This document shows positions 8,379 through 17,650 of a stretch of 64,000 bases of DNA, piece after piece; the stretch's first letter is position 1; each line of letters opens with the position of its first letter. The DNA is taken from contig NZ_QQBA01000007.1 of NCBI RefSeq assembly GCF_003350545.1, forward strand, positions 62,001 through 126,000. Direction: 5' to 3'. Below the pieces are notes generated by a model. That model made no database searches. It saw only the letters and a program-made list of their open reading frames with translations, and was not told the DNA's origin. A program made the position numbers and the translations under genes. This stretch comes from Flavobacterium glaciei (GTDB lineage Bacteria; Bacteroidota; Bacteroidia; Flavobacteriales; Flavobacteriaceae).

Positions 8379-10772
8379 ATGTCAAAATTACATTCATTAG
8401 CTTTATTTTTTTTAATATTATTTGGTCATATTGTTTACAGCCAAAAAAAAACACTTCAAGCAAAATCCATTACTGAAAACATCACAATTGATGGAAAGAT
8501 AAACGAGAAAGATTGGGAAACAGCATCAGTAGCTTCTAATTTTATAATGTTTGAACCTGATAATGGAAAACCTATCAGCAATGATAAAAAAACAGAGGTA
8601 AAAGTATTGTATGACAACAATGCGATTTACATATCGGCATTACTTTATGATAATGACCCAAGTAAAATTCAACGAGAAATTACGAATAGAGATGTTTTTG
8701 GAGTTTCGGATCATTTCTCAGTTTACATCAATGGATTCAATGATGGTCAACAAGACTTTAGATTTTTTGTGAGTGCTGCAGGAGTTCAAATGGATTGTTT
8801 AGCAACCGAAGATTATGAAGATTTTACTTGGGATGCCATTTGGGACAGCGAGGTTACAATAACCGAATTGGGTTGGGTTGTGGAAATGAAAATTCCTTAT
8901 GCAGCTTTGCGATTTTCGAAAGCTGACAAACAAACTTGGGGGTTAAACTTCATGCGTGAAATAAAACGTGATGTACAAAAATATACTTGGAACAGGATTG
9001 ACACTAAAATCGGAGCTGTAATTCCGCAAGCAGGAATCCTTCAAGGAATTGAAAGCATTCAAACTCCTACCCGACTATTCCTGATTCCATATTCATCCGC
9101 TTATTATCAGCAAAGTGATATTGGTTCTGACACCACTTTAAAAGCCGGATTGGATATAAAATACGGCATCAACGATTCCTTTACATTAGATGCGATTTTG
9201 GTTCCGGATTTTGGACAAACAAAATTTGACAATGCCATATTAAACCTGCTTCCTTTCGAACAACAATTTGCAGAGAACAGACCTTTTTTTACTGAAGGAA
9301 CTGATTTATTCAGCAAAGGCGGACTATTTTACTCTAGACGAATTGGAGGTGCTCCTACTAACGAGCCTGTAACCGAATTAAACGAGGAAATTACGGATTA
9401 TCCTAGTACCGTTGATTTATTGAATGCTGTAAAAATATCTGGACGTACAGAAAAAGGCTTGGGAATTGGATTTCTTAATGCGGTTACAGAAAAAACAAAT
9501 GCTACAATTTTAAACAATGATACAGGTGAAATTAGAAAAGAAGTAATTGAACCGCTAACTAATTATAATATGTTTGTTTTGGATCAGCGTTTTAACCAAA
9601 ACTCGTCGGTTACTTTTGTAAATGCAAATACGACACGTAATGGAGGTTTTAGAGATGCAAATGCTTCCGCAATTTTGTTTGATTTAAACACAAAAGCGAA
9701 TACCTATAATTTGTATGGCGATTTCAAATACAGCGCTATAAATGCAATTGAAGATTATGATGGTTTTAAAACTGAAATTGGATTTGAAAAAACAAGCGGA
9801 AAATATAGGTACGGTTTTTCTGGAAAATATCTTTCAGAAAACTACGATGTGAATGATTTAGGTATCAATTTTTATTCTAATTATCATAATGCCTATGGAC
9901 ATGCAAGTTATAGAATAGTGAATCCAACCAAAATTTTTAACACGTTCCGCATCAATGAATATGTGAATTTTGAAATAGATAACACTTCCGGAAAATTACA
10001 GACTGGTGCTTTTGGGACAGAAATTAAAGCTACTACATTAAATAATGATACTTTAGAATTTGTAGCCGAACTTTCGCCATTCAAAACATTCGATTTTTAC
10101 GAGCCTCGTGAATATGGAAAATATGTGTTTCTTCCAGAAAAAATGATTGCAATACTAAATTTTACCTCAAACGACAACAATCCTTTTACGCTAATTATCC
10201 AACCTGCATTTACAAAATACAATGAGAGTGGTAGAAATAATTATGGTTTTTATTTAGGTCCAAAATACCGATTCAACGACAAACTTTCTTTAGCTTATGC
10301 AATGGAATACACGAACATGAGAAATGATCGTGGCTGGGTTGACTTTGATGATACTGGAGTAATATTTGCAGAACGAAATCGAGAAATCCTACAAAATGAT
10401 CTTACTGGGAAATATTCATTAAACAACAAAATGACAATCAATCTAACCGCACGTTATTATTGGTCGTATTCTAACAATCATGAATTTTTTACGTTACAGA
10501 AAAGCGGTTATCTAACTCCAAACACAACGTACTCACAAAACAAAAACCGAAATTTTAATTCATGGAATTTCGATTTATCGTATTCCTGGTGGTTTGCTCC
10601 AGGAAGCGAAATATCTATTTTGTATCGTAGTTATGGATTAGAAAGAACTAGATTAGTAGAAAAAGATTTGTCTAAAAATCTTAAAAACATATTCAATAGT
10701 GACCTTACTAACGTACTTTCGGTAAGCATTCGCTATTTTATTGATTACAATTCAATAAAAAATAAATTTTAA
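8379..10772 (+). CDS. DUF5916 outer-membrane protein with CBM9-like N-terminal domain (copy 1)
   Basis: A 797-residue protein with signal peptide MSKLHSLALFFLILFGHIVYS (cut before QKK). Residues about 25-220 form a carbohydrate-binding family 9-like beta domain (TIDGKINEKDWETA, VLYDNNAIYISALLYD). The remainder is DUF5916, rich in alternating beta strands with aromatic residues and ending SISVRYFIDYNSIKNKF; the final Phe is typical of outer-membrane barrels. Binding and uptake of a glycan or another ligand is possible but unproven; some annotation pipelines call such proteins hydrolases without good evidence. It is followed by a close paralogue with its own promoter, so this is a tandem duplication rather than a single gene. 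Confidence 0.85.
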   Translation: MSKLHSLALFFLILFGHIVYSQKKTLQAKSITENITIDGKINEKDWETASVASNFIMFEPDNGKPISNDKKTEVKVLYDNNAIYISALLYDNDPSKIQREITNRDVFGVSDHFSVYINGFNDGQQDFRFFVSAAGVQMDCLATEDYEDFTWDAIWDSEVTITELGWVVEMKIPYAALRFSKADKQTWGLNFMREIKRDVQKYTWNRIDTKIGAVIPQAGILQGIESIQTPTRLFLIPYSSAYYQQSDIGSDTTLKAGLDIKYGINDSFTLDAILVPDFGQTKFDNAILNLLPFEQQFAENRPFFTEGTDLFSKGGLFYSRRIGGAPTNEPVTELNEEITDYPSTVDLLNAVKISGRTEKGLGIGFLNAVTEKTNATILNNDTGEIRKEVIEPLTNYNMFVLDQRFNQNSSVTFVNANTTRNGGFRDANASAILFDLNTKANTYNLYGDFKYSAINAIEDYDGFKTEIGFEKTSGKYRYGFSGKYLSENYDVNDLGINFYSNYHNAYGHASYRIVNPTKIFNTFRINEYVNFEIDNTSGKLQTGAFGTEIKATTLNNDTLEFVAELSPFKTFDFYEPREYGKYVFLPEKMIAILNFTSNDNNPFTLIIQPAFTKYNESGRNNYGFYLGPKYRFNDKLSLAYAMEYTNMRNDRGWVDFDDTGVIFAERNREILQNDLTGKYSLNNKMTINLTARYYWSYSNNHEFFTLQKSGYLTPNTTYSQNKNRNFNSWNFDLSYSWWFAPGSEISILYRSYGLERTRLVEKDLSKNLKNIFNSDLTNVLSVSIRYFIDYNSIKNKF

Positions 10773-10872
10773 TTTTTTGAATAAAACTGTAACAATACAT
10801 TAAAAAGAGAGTCTATTTACTCAAACTATTCAGTGATTGGAAATTTCTCCATTTTAAAGCTTTTTGGTTTTC

Positions 10873-10880
10873 TAATTTTG
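10873..10880 (+). promoter_or_regulatory. -7 element that fixes the start of the second DUF5916 gene
   Basis: TAATTTTG matches TAnnTTTG. Transcription would begin near 10886, which excludes the upstream ATG at 10833 and supports the ATG at 10902. Confidence 0.65.
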
Positions 10881-10901
10881 CATCAATCAATCAAAATTTT
10901 C

Positions 10902-13319
10902 ATGAGAAATCAATTATTGCTATGTTTCTTTTTACTCAGTGCCTTTGGCTACAGCCAAAAAAAATCATTGCAAACAAAGTTTATTACTACAAAAATTGCT
11001 ATTGACGGTGTGTTGAATGAAACAGCATGGGAACAAGCAAATGTTGCAGGTGATTTTATCACATTTGAGCCAGATAATGGAAAGCCAATTCCTGAAAACA
11101 AAAAATCAGAGGTTCGGGTTTTATATGATAATGACGCCATATATATAGGTGCATTGTTACATGATGAAAATCCTGATAAAATTTTAAGAGAAATTACACA
11201 ACGAGATGATTTTGGGACTTCGGATATTTTTGGAGTTTTTATAAATGGATTTAATGATGGTCAGCAAGACTTTCAATTTTTTGTAAATGCTGCTGATGGT
11301 CAAGCAGATTGTATTACAACCGACTCCAATGGCGAGGATTATTCTTGGGATGCGGTGTGGGAAAGTAAAGCTGTTATTACTGATAAAGGCTGGGTTGTTG
11401 AAATGCGAATTCCGTATGCAGCACTGCGTTTTTCGGCAGAAAACAAACAAACTTGGGGAATTAACTTTTTTAGAGAAGTAAGAAGAGATCGATATAAATA
11501 TTCTTGGAATTTTATAGACTCTAAACTAGGAACTTTTACACAGCAAAACGGTATTCTGGAGGGCATTGAAAACATTAAACCACCTGTTAGACTTTTCTTA
11601 TTGCCCTACTCTTCTTTTTATGTAAATGCCGATTCAAAACAGAAAACGTACGGAACACTTAAAGGCGGACTGGATTTAAAATACGGTATAAACGATGCTT
11701 TTACACTAGATATGATTTTGATTCCTGATTTTGGACAAACAAAATTTGACGATCAGATCTTGAATTTAGGTCCATTTGAACAACAATTTAATGAAAACAG
11801 ACCTTTTTTCACAGAAGGAACAGACTTATTTAGCAAAGGAAATTTACTGTATTCTAGGCGTATTGGCGGAAGCCCAAGCACTAGACCTAATTTAGCAACT
11901 AATGAGGTTGTTGATGCAAGTCCAGCCACTGTAAACCTAATTAATGCCTTTAAAGTTTCTGGTAGAACTAAGGGCGGACTGGGTGTGGGAATATTGAATG
12001 CCGTTACCGAGAAGACATCAGCATCTATTAGAAATACCGAAACTGGCGTTACACGAGAAGAGGCAATAGAACCATTAGCAAATTACAATGTACTGGTGCT
12101 TGACCAGCGCTTTCGCAAAAATTCCTCAGTTGCATTCATCAACACAAATGTAACTAGAAACGGGAGTTTTAGGGATGGAAACGTTACCGCACTAGCATGG
12201 GATTTAAACACTAAGAAAAACACGTATAATTTAGCCGGAGATTTTAAGTACAGTTTTATAAATGCTGCAGAGGATAAAAAAGGAATCTATTCCCAACTTA
12301 ATTTTTCAGAAACAAGTGGCAAATACCGCTACGGAATGGGGGCTGAAATCATGACCAAAGATTTTGACAACAATGATTTAGGAATCAACTTTCAAACTAA
12401 TTATTACAGTGTTTATGGTAATGCCAGTTATAGAATTTTAAACCCTACTAAGTATTTTAACTCCTTTAATACAAGGATAAATGCCTACACACAATTTGAA
12501 AAAGAGACCGGAAAAATACAATCTAACAATCTTAATTTTCAAATAAACTCTAATACTAAACAAAACCACTACATTGGTTTTGGGATAAATAGCAATCCAT
12601 TAGAATCATACGATTATTACGAATCTCGAGCTGAAAACAGATTTGTAATTATACCGCAACGCATAGGAGGATTTATATACATTTCAACAAATTATAACAA
12701 TAGTTTCGCCATAGATTTCAATCCATCATACGCTGTTTTTGATGAAGCAGGAAGAAATTCCTATGGTTTTTCTGTGGGCCCTAGATACCGTTTTAATGAT
12801 AAACTATCACTGAATTACAACTTCAACTTTTTTAGACAAAACAATAATAAAGGCTACATTGACAGCATTAATGAAGATCTAAATTCGGTTACACCAAATG
12901 CTATAATCTTTGCTAATAGAAATGTAATTACCTATTCCAATACACTTTCAGGAAAGTATTCACTGAATAGCCAGATGACATTTAATATTTCATTACGACA
13001 ATACTGGTCCTACGCTGAGAATAAAAACGTTTTATCATTAGAACAAAACGGAAGACTAGCTGATTTTGCCGGATATGTGGAGAATAGAAACTCCAGTTTT
13101 TATTCTTGGAATGCTGATTTATCTTATTCTTGGTGGTTTGCGCCAGGAAGTCAAGTTTCTGTTTTATACCGAAATAATGCAGGAGCCTTTGAAAGAAAAA
13201 TCAATAAAGAATATACTGAGAACATCACTAATTTGTTGAATAACGATGCCTTGAGTCATGTTTTCTCAATAAGTGTGCGTTATTTTATAGATTACAACCA
13301 AGTTAAGAATAAATTCTAA
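10902..13319 (+). CDS. DUF5916 outer-membrane protein with CBM9-like N-terminal domain (copy 2)
   Basis: The start at 10902 gives MRNQLLLCFFLLSAFGYS, a signal peptide cut before QKKSLQ; 23 further upstream codons are open but include the promoter. The 805-residue product closely follows copy 1 throughout: GVLNETAWEQANVAGDFITF in the CBM9-like domain, the identical stretches PDFGQTKFD and ENRPFFTEGTDLFSKG, and the same C-terminus (SISVRYFIDYNQVKNKF). It probably forms an outer-membrane barrel with a periplasmic or surface beta domain. Copies differ most in loop regions of the barrel, which suggests different ligands; that is inference. Confidence 0.85.
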   Translation: MRNQLLLCFFLLSAFGYSQKKSLQTKFITTKIAIDGVLNETAWEQANVAGDFITFEPDNGKPIPENKKSEVRVLYDNDAIYIGALLHDENPDKILREITQRDDFGTSDIFGVFINGFNDGQQDFQFFVNAADGQADCITTDSNGEDYSWDAVWESKAVITDKGWVVEMRIPYAALRFSAENKQTWGINFFREVRRDRYKYSWNFIDSKLGTFTQQNGILEGIENIKPPVRLFLLPYSSFYVNADSKQKTYGTLKGGLDLKYGINDAFTLDMILIPDFGQTKFDDQILNLGPFEQQFNENRPFFTEGTDLFSKGNLLYSRRIGGSPSTRPNLATNEVVDASPATVNLINAFKVSGRTKGGLGVGILNAVTEKTSASIRNTETGVTREEAIEPLANYNVLVLDQRFRKNSSVAFINTNVTRNGSFRDGNVTALAWDLNTKKNTYNLAGDFKYSFINAAEDKKGIYSQLNFSETSGKYRYGMGAEIMTKDFDNNDLGINFQTNYYSVYGNASYRILNPTKYFNSFNTRINAYTQFEKETGKIQSNNLNFQINSNTKQNHYIGFGINSNPLESYDYYESRAENRFVIIPQRIGGFIYISTNYNNSFAIDFNPSYAVFDEAGRNSYGFSVGPRYRFNDKLSLNYNFNFFRQNNNKGYIDSINEDLNSVTPNAIIFANRNVITYSNTLSGKYSLNSQMTFNISLRQYWSYAENKNVLSLEQNGRLADFAGYVENRNSSFYSWNADLSYSWWFAPGSQVSVLYRNNAGAFERKINKEYTENITNLLNNDALSHVFSISVRYFIDYNQVKNKF

Positions 13320-13435
13320 ATGCATTAATTTTAAAAAAGATAGCTATACGCAACAAAATAATCATTTTTTGTTATTGTTAGCCTCCGAATATATAATAGT
13401 GATTTCCATGCATTCAAACATTTTTAGAAATACTT

Positions 13436-13443
13436 TATCTTTG
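13436..13443 (+). promoter_or_regulatory. -7 element for gpmI
   Basis: TATCTTTG, a full match to TAnnTTTG, 16 bases before the gpmI ATG. Confidence 0.65.
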
Positions 13444-13459
13444 TATAAAATACATTCCA

Positions 13460-14977
13460 ATGAACAAAAAAGTAATTCTTATGATTTTAGACGGTTGGGG
13501 GAAATCTCCTGACCCGAAAGTATCAGCAATTGACAATGCTAACGTCCCATTTATCAACAGTCTTTATAGAAATTTTCCAAGCGCCCAACTACGAACAGAT
13601 GGTTTAAATGTTGGACTTCCTGACGGCCAAATGGGAAATAGCGAAGTAGGTCACATGAATCTTGGTGCAGGCCGAATCGTATATCAGGATTTAGCCAAAA
13701 TAAACTTAGCCGTTGCACATGATACTTTAGCAAAAGAGCAAGTTTTAGTTGATGCCTTTACGTATGCCCGAATAAAAAATAAAAAAGTACACTTTCTTGG
13801 CCTTGTTTCAGATGGCGGTGTACACTCACATACATCCCATTTACGCGGTTTGATTGACGCGACACAACAACACGGGTTGCAAAAAGTTTTCGTTCACGCC
13901 TTTACTGATGGTCGTGACGTAGACCCAAAATCTGGTAAACATTACATTCAAGATTTACAAGAATATATTGCTAATACTACCGTAAAACTGGCTTCGGTTG
14001 TAGGGCGTTATTATGCGATGGACCGAGACAGACGCTGGGAAAGAGTAAAACTTGCTTATGACTTGTTAGTAAACGGAGTTGGAACACATTCTAGTAATGC
14101 AGTTGCTACTATTGAAGAGAGTTATGAAGTAAATGTTACTGATGAATTTATTCACCCAACGGTTATGGTGAATGAATATGACCAACCAATAGCCACAATT
14201 GAAGAAGATGATGTGGTTATTTTCTTTAATTTCAGAACGGATAGAGGCAGAGAACTTACGGAAGTTTTGACACAAATGGATTGTCATGAACAAAACATGC
14301 ACAAACTTAATTTGTATTATGTTACGTTGACTAATTATGACGAAACCTATCAAAATGTAAAAGTTGTTTATAACAAAGATAATATTACAGAAACGCTTGG
14401 TGAGGTACTAGAAAAAGCACACAAAAAGCAAATACGCATTGCTGAAACGGAAAAATACCCGCACGTAACTTTTTTCTTTTCCGGTGGAAGAGAACAACCT
14501 TTTATTGGCGAAAGCCGTATCTTGAAAAATTCTCCAAAGGTCGCTACTTATGATTTACAGCCTGAAATGAGCGCTTTTGATTTGACAGATGCTTTAGTTC
14601 CCGAACTAGAAAAAGAAGAAGTGGATTTTGTATGTCTTAATTTTGCTAATGGCGATATGGTGGGACATACTGGAATTATGAGTGCTGCCATAAAAGCCTG
14701 TGAAGCGGTTGATAAATGCGTGGAAAGAGTAATTACAACAGCATTAGCACATAATTATACGACTATAGTTATTGCAGATCACGGAAATTGTGAAACAATG
14801 ATTAATCCTGACGGAAGTCCAAATACAGCACACACTACAAATCCAGTTCCAATTATTTTAGTGGACAAAGACCTAAGAGCAATTCATGATGGAGTTCTTG
14901 GGGATATTGCTCCTACCATATTGGAATTAATGGGAGTAGAAAAACCAGAGGTAATGTCCTGTCATTCTTTGCTATGA
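13460..14977 (+). CDS. gpmI: 2,3-bisphosphoglycerate-independent phosphoglycerate mutase
   Basis: Interconverts 3- and 2-phosphoglycerate in glycolysis and gluconeogenesis in the cytoplasm, using two manganese ions. At 505 residues it has the usual length. Visible motifs: Asp11 in LDGWG, the phosphorylated Ser61 in MGNSEVGHMN, DGRDVDP and RYYAMDRD of the phosphoglycerate-binding insert, FFNFRTDRGRE, and the metal site ADHGNCE with HTTNPVP near the C-terminus. The stop codon overlaps the ATG of a small lipoprotein gene (ATGA), so the two are translationally coupled. Confidence 0.96.
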   Translation: MNKKVILMILDGWGKSPDPKVSAIDNANVPFINSLYRNFPSAQLRTDGLNVGLPDGQMGNSEVGHMNLGAGRIVYQDLAKINLAVAHDTLAKEQVLVDAFTYARIKNKKVHFLGLVSDGGVHSHTSHLRGLIDATQQHGLQKVFVHAFTDGRDVDPKSGKHYIQDLQEYIANTTVKLASVVGRYYAMDRDRRWERVKLAYDLLVNGVGTHSSNAVATIEESYEVNVTDEFIHPTVMVNEYDQPIATIEEDDVVIFFNFRTDRGRELTEVLTQMDCHEQNMHKLNLYYVTLTNYDETYQNVKVVYNKDNITETLGEVLEKAHKKQIRIAETEKYPHVTFFFSGGREQPFIGESRILKNSPKVATYDLQPEMSAFDLTDALVPELEKEEVDFVCLNFANGDMVGHTGIMSAAIKACEAVDKCVERVITTALAHNYTTIVIADHGNCETMINPDGSPNTAHTTNPVPIILVDKDLRAIHDGVLGDIAPTILELMGVEKPEVMSCHSLL

Positions 14978-15138
14978 AAAAGTATATGATTGCGCTATTA
15001 GCTATAACTTTATATAGTTGCAGCTCATTAGGAACAGGCAAGAATGGTACACCCGGACAAGATGGTTCAAATGCAATAGGAACCGAGAAAGGTAAAAATG
15101 GCGCTCCTGGTAAAAACGGTAAGTCCCACTATAACTAA
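14974..15138 (+). CDS. 54-residue lipoprotein with collagen-like Gly-X-Y repeats
   Basis: A small gene starting in the ATGA overlap with the gpmI stop. The product begins MKKYMIALLAITLYSC, a lipoprotein signal with Cys16 acylated, then SSLGTG and a glycine-rich tail with triplets GKN, GTP, GQD, GSN and later GKN, GAP, GKN, ending HYN. Ten glycines at mostly three-residue spacing give it a short collagen-like character, far too short for a classic collagen domain. It is followed by a good terminator at 15154-15191, so it ends the gpmI transcript. Function unknown; likely membrane-anchored in the periplasm or on the surface. Confidence 0.7.
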   Translation: MKKYMIALLAITLYSCSSLGTGKNGTPGQDGSNAIGTEKGKNGAPGKNGKSHYN

Positions 15139-15153
15139 CAATTTAAAGAGTTG

Positions 15154-15193
15154 AGGAGCTAGTCAAAAGTATTTTTGAAAAGCTCCTTTTTTT
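15154..15193 (+). terminator. Terminator after gpmI and the small lipoprotein
   Basis: Stem AGGAGCT (15154-15160) / AGCTCCT (15181-15187) with an inner TCAAAA/TTTTGA pairing, followed by a run of T. Confidence 0.75.
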
Positions 15194-15270
15194 ATAAAAA
15201 CCGGTCATATTTTTAAAAGTAAACTTTACATAAATAAAAGTTAAATATTCATAGTTGATAGTAAAACTGT

Positions 15271-15278
15271 TATATTTG
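15271..15278 (+). promoter_or_regulatory. -7 element of the export operon
   Basis: TATATTTG matches TAnnTTTG, 19 bases before the tetR-like ATG. No other strong match lies before the three exporter genes, so one regulated transcript is likely. Confidence 0.6.
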
Positions 15279-15296
15279 TATGAAATATTATAGATT

Positions 15297-15968
15297 ATGA
15301 GCATTATTCTATCCAATTTAAAAATCCAAGTCAACGAAAAAATATATGTTAAAAATCCCGAGACATCTCCTCTAGGCAAAAAAATAATAGAGAATAGTAT
15401 TTTTTTAATAGACGAAATGGGATTTGATAATTTTACATTCAAAAAATTAGGAGAACGAATAGGTTCTAATGAAAGCTCCATTTACAGATATTTTGAAAAT
15501 AAACACAAATTACTGGTGTATTTATCATCTTGGTATTGGAGTTGGATGGAATACAAACTCCTTTTTGCTACTATAAATATCACAGACCCAATTGAGAAAC
15601 TGAATAAAGCGATAACCATTGTAACTGAAAAAGTTATTGATGACGCAAATTATGAACATATTAACGAAGCTATTTTAAATAAAATTATTATTGCAGAATT
15701 TACAAAAATTTTTCAAACAAAAGAGATTGATCAAGAAAATAAAGAAGGTTTTTTTCTGATATACAAGAAAGTAATTAATAGCATTGTGGTAATGATAAAT
15801 GAGGTAAATCCTGATTATCCCTATGCAAAATCACTAGTTTCAACAATAGTTGAGGGTAACTTACACCAACATTTCTTGAAAGAGCACTTAAAAACAATAA
15901 CTGATTGTAACGAATCTGTGACAACCACTAAATTTTACCTGAACCTTATTAATAATGTCTTACGATAA
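15297..15968 (+). CDS. TetR family transcriptional regulator
   Basis: A 223-residue regulator. Residues about 25-75 form the TetR DNA-binding domain: SPLGKKIIENSIFLIDEMGF then FTFKKLGERIGSNESSIYRY, with YFENKHKLLVYL closing the helix-turn-helix. The rest is an all-helical ligand-binding domain without recognisable specificity. It is the first gene of the unit, 17 bases before the ABC transporter gene, and probably represses the tetR-ABC-hlyD-tolC transcript including itself, with relief by a substrate of the pump. That role is inferred from position. The N-terminal 20 residues before the domain are somewhat longer than usual. Confidence 0.85.
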   Translation: MSIILSNLKIQVNEKIYVKNPETSPLGKKIIENSIFLIDEMGFDNFTFKKLGERIGSNESSIYRYFENKHKLLVYLSSWYWSWMEYKLLFATINITDPIEKLNKAITIVTEKVIDDANYEHINEAILNKIIIAEFTKIFQTKEIDQENKEGFFLIYKKVINSIVVMINEVNPDYPYAKSLVSTIVEGNLHQHFLKEHLKTITDCNESVTTTKFYLNLINNVLR

Positions 15969-15985
15969 AACAAATTACAGCGAAT

Positions 15986-17644
15986 ATGACTCCTTTAAAT
16001 CGTTTTTATAAACTACTTTCATTAGATAGAAAAGATGTCTATCAAATAATTTTTTATGCCATTTTTGCTGGATTAGTAAGTTTGTCTTTACCGCTTGGTA
16101 TCCAAGCGATCACCAATTTTATTCAATCCGGACGTGTAAGCGCTTCCTGGATAGTTTTAATTATTTTGGTTATTTTTGGGGTAGCTTTGGTTGGAGTTTT
16201 ATCTTTTATGCAACTCCGAATTACCGAAAATTTACAACAAAAAATATTTGTCCGTTCTTCCTTTGAATTTGCAGCTCGATTGCCAAAAATAAAAATGGAT
16301 CAACTGTACAATTCGTATCCACCAGAATTAGCCAATCGTTTTTTTGATACCATGACTATTCAAAAAGGAACTTCAAAGCTCTTAACTGATTTTTCAGCGG
16401 CGCTATTACAGATTGTTTTTGGAGTCATATTACTATCCTTATATCACCCATATTTTATTATATTCGGTATATTATTATTTTTTCTTTTGTATTTTATATT
16501 CCGATTCTCTTTTAAATCAGGTTTGGAAACGAGTTTGAAAGAATCAAAATTCAAATATAAAGTAGCAGGCTGGTTACAAGAATTAGCCAGGAATAATTAT
16601 AGTTTCAAAAATGACCTTCACTACAATTTTGGACTCCAAAAAAACAACAACATAGCGGCTGATTACTTAAAGTATAGGGAAAAACATTTCAATGTTATCC
16701 AAAGACAATTTACCCAATTAATTATTTTTAAAATTTTAATAACTGGTGGATTATTGTCTATTGGAGGTTTTTTGGTATTGTCACAACAAATGAATATTGG
16801 CCAATTCGTAGCGGCAGAAATCATTATCTTATTAGTCATAGCTTCTGTAGAAAAAATTATCATCGGACTTGAAACATTCTATGACGTACTAACTTCAATT
16901 GAAAAAATAGGACAAGTATCTGATTTGCAATTAGATGAAGAAACAAATTTCGACAGCGATATTTGTTATGCTAATATTTCTTTAGAGATAGAAAATCTTA
17001 CTTTTAAATTTCCAGACTCAGAAAAGGAAATCCTGAGTAACATTTCATTAAAAATTGAGCAAGGAGAAAAAATAGCTATTGCAGGAGACAATGGTTCGGG
17101 GAAAACTACACTTATTCGTATATTATCTGGTTTATTACAACCTACATCCGGTACTTTTTACATTAATGATGATACCTTTAGAAAAATTAATTTGAAGCAA
17201 TACCGTTCCCAAATTGGCGGTATTATTCATGGCGAAACACCATTTGAAGGAACCCTTTTAGAAAACATTACTTTTAATGACAAGTCCATAAGTAGTGAAA
17301 ATCTTAAATGGGCTATTGAAGGCGTGCAACTTTCTAGTTTTGTCAAAAAGTTACCCAAAGGTCTCGAAACCCATATTTTCCCAGAAGGTAAACAATTATC
17401 ATCTTCCGATGCTGAAAAAGTACTATTGGCTAGAAGTATAATAAACAAACCAAAAATCCTTTTTTACGAAGATCCTACGGACATGATGGATATTAAAATT
17501 GCTAATGAAATTATCGATTTCCTTACGTCCGAAAAGAACAACTGGACAATAATAGTTTCCTCAAAAAACCCCTATTGGAAAACCAAATGCAGTCGTATTA
17601 TCACTATGGAAAATGGAACTATTCAACTTGATATAAAAAAATAA
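15986..17644 (+). CDS. ABC exporter half-transporter with degenerate ATPase motifs
   Basis: A 552-residue fusion of an ABC exporter membrane domain (residues 1 to about 310, with hydrophobic spans such as IIFYAIFAGLVSLSLPLG and WIVLIILVIFGVALVGVL) and a nucleotide-binding domain (about 330-552). There is no C39 peptidase. Walker A is good (AGDNGSGKTTLIRIL). The other motifs are altered: LSSSD replaces the LSGGQ signature, KILFYEDPTD stands where LLLDEPT is expected, the Q-loop reads IIHGETPFEGT, and the H-switch region reads IIVSSKNPYW with no His at the expected place. It lies 6 bases before the HlyD-like gene, so it should energise a tripartite exporter. Whether it hydrolyses ATP normally is doubtful. 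Confidence 0.85.
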   Translation: MTPLNRFYKLLSLDRKDVYQIIFYAIFAGLVSLSLPLGIQAITNFIQSGRVSASWIVLIILVIFGVALVGVLSFMQLRITENLQQKIFVRSSFEFAARLPKIKMDQLYNSYPPELANRFFDTMTIQKGTSKLLTDFSAALLQIVFGVILLSLYHPYFIIFGILLFFLLYFIFRFSFKSGLETSLKESKFKYKVAGWLQELARNNYSFKNDLHYNFGLQKNNNIAADYLKYREKHFNVIQRQFTQLIIFKILITGGLLSIGGFLVLSQQMNIGQFVAAEIIILLVIASVEKIIIGLETFYDVLTSIEKIGQVSDLQLDEETNFDSDICYANISLEIENLTFKFPDSEKEILSNISLKIEQGEKIAIAGDNGSGKTTLIRILSGLLQPTSGTFYINDDTFRKINLKQYRSQIGGIIHGETPFEGTLLENITFNDKSISSENLKWAIEGVQLSSFVKKLPKGLETHIFPEGKQLSSSDAEKVLLARSIINKPKILFYEDPTDMMDIKIANEIIDFLTSEKNNWTIIVSSKNPYWKTKCSRIITMENGTIQLDIKK

Positions 17645-17650
17645 TTAGTC

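Noticed and set aside
10833..10901. Upstream ATG for the second DUF5916 gene
   Set aside because: The segment contains the -7 promoter element and would bury the signal peptide.
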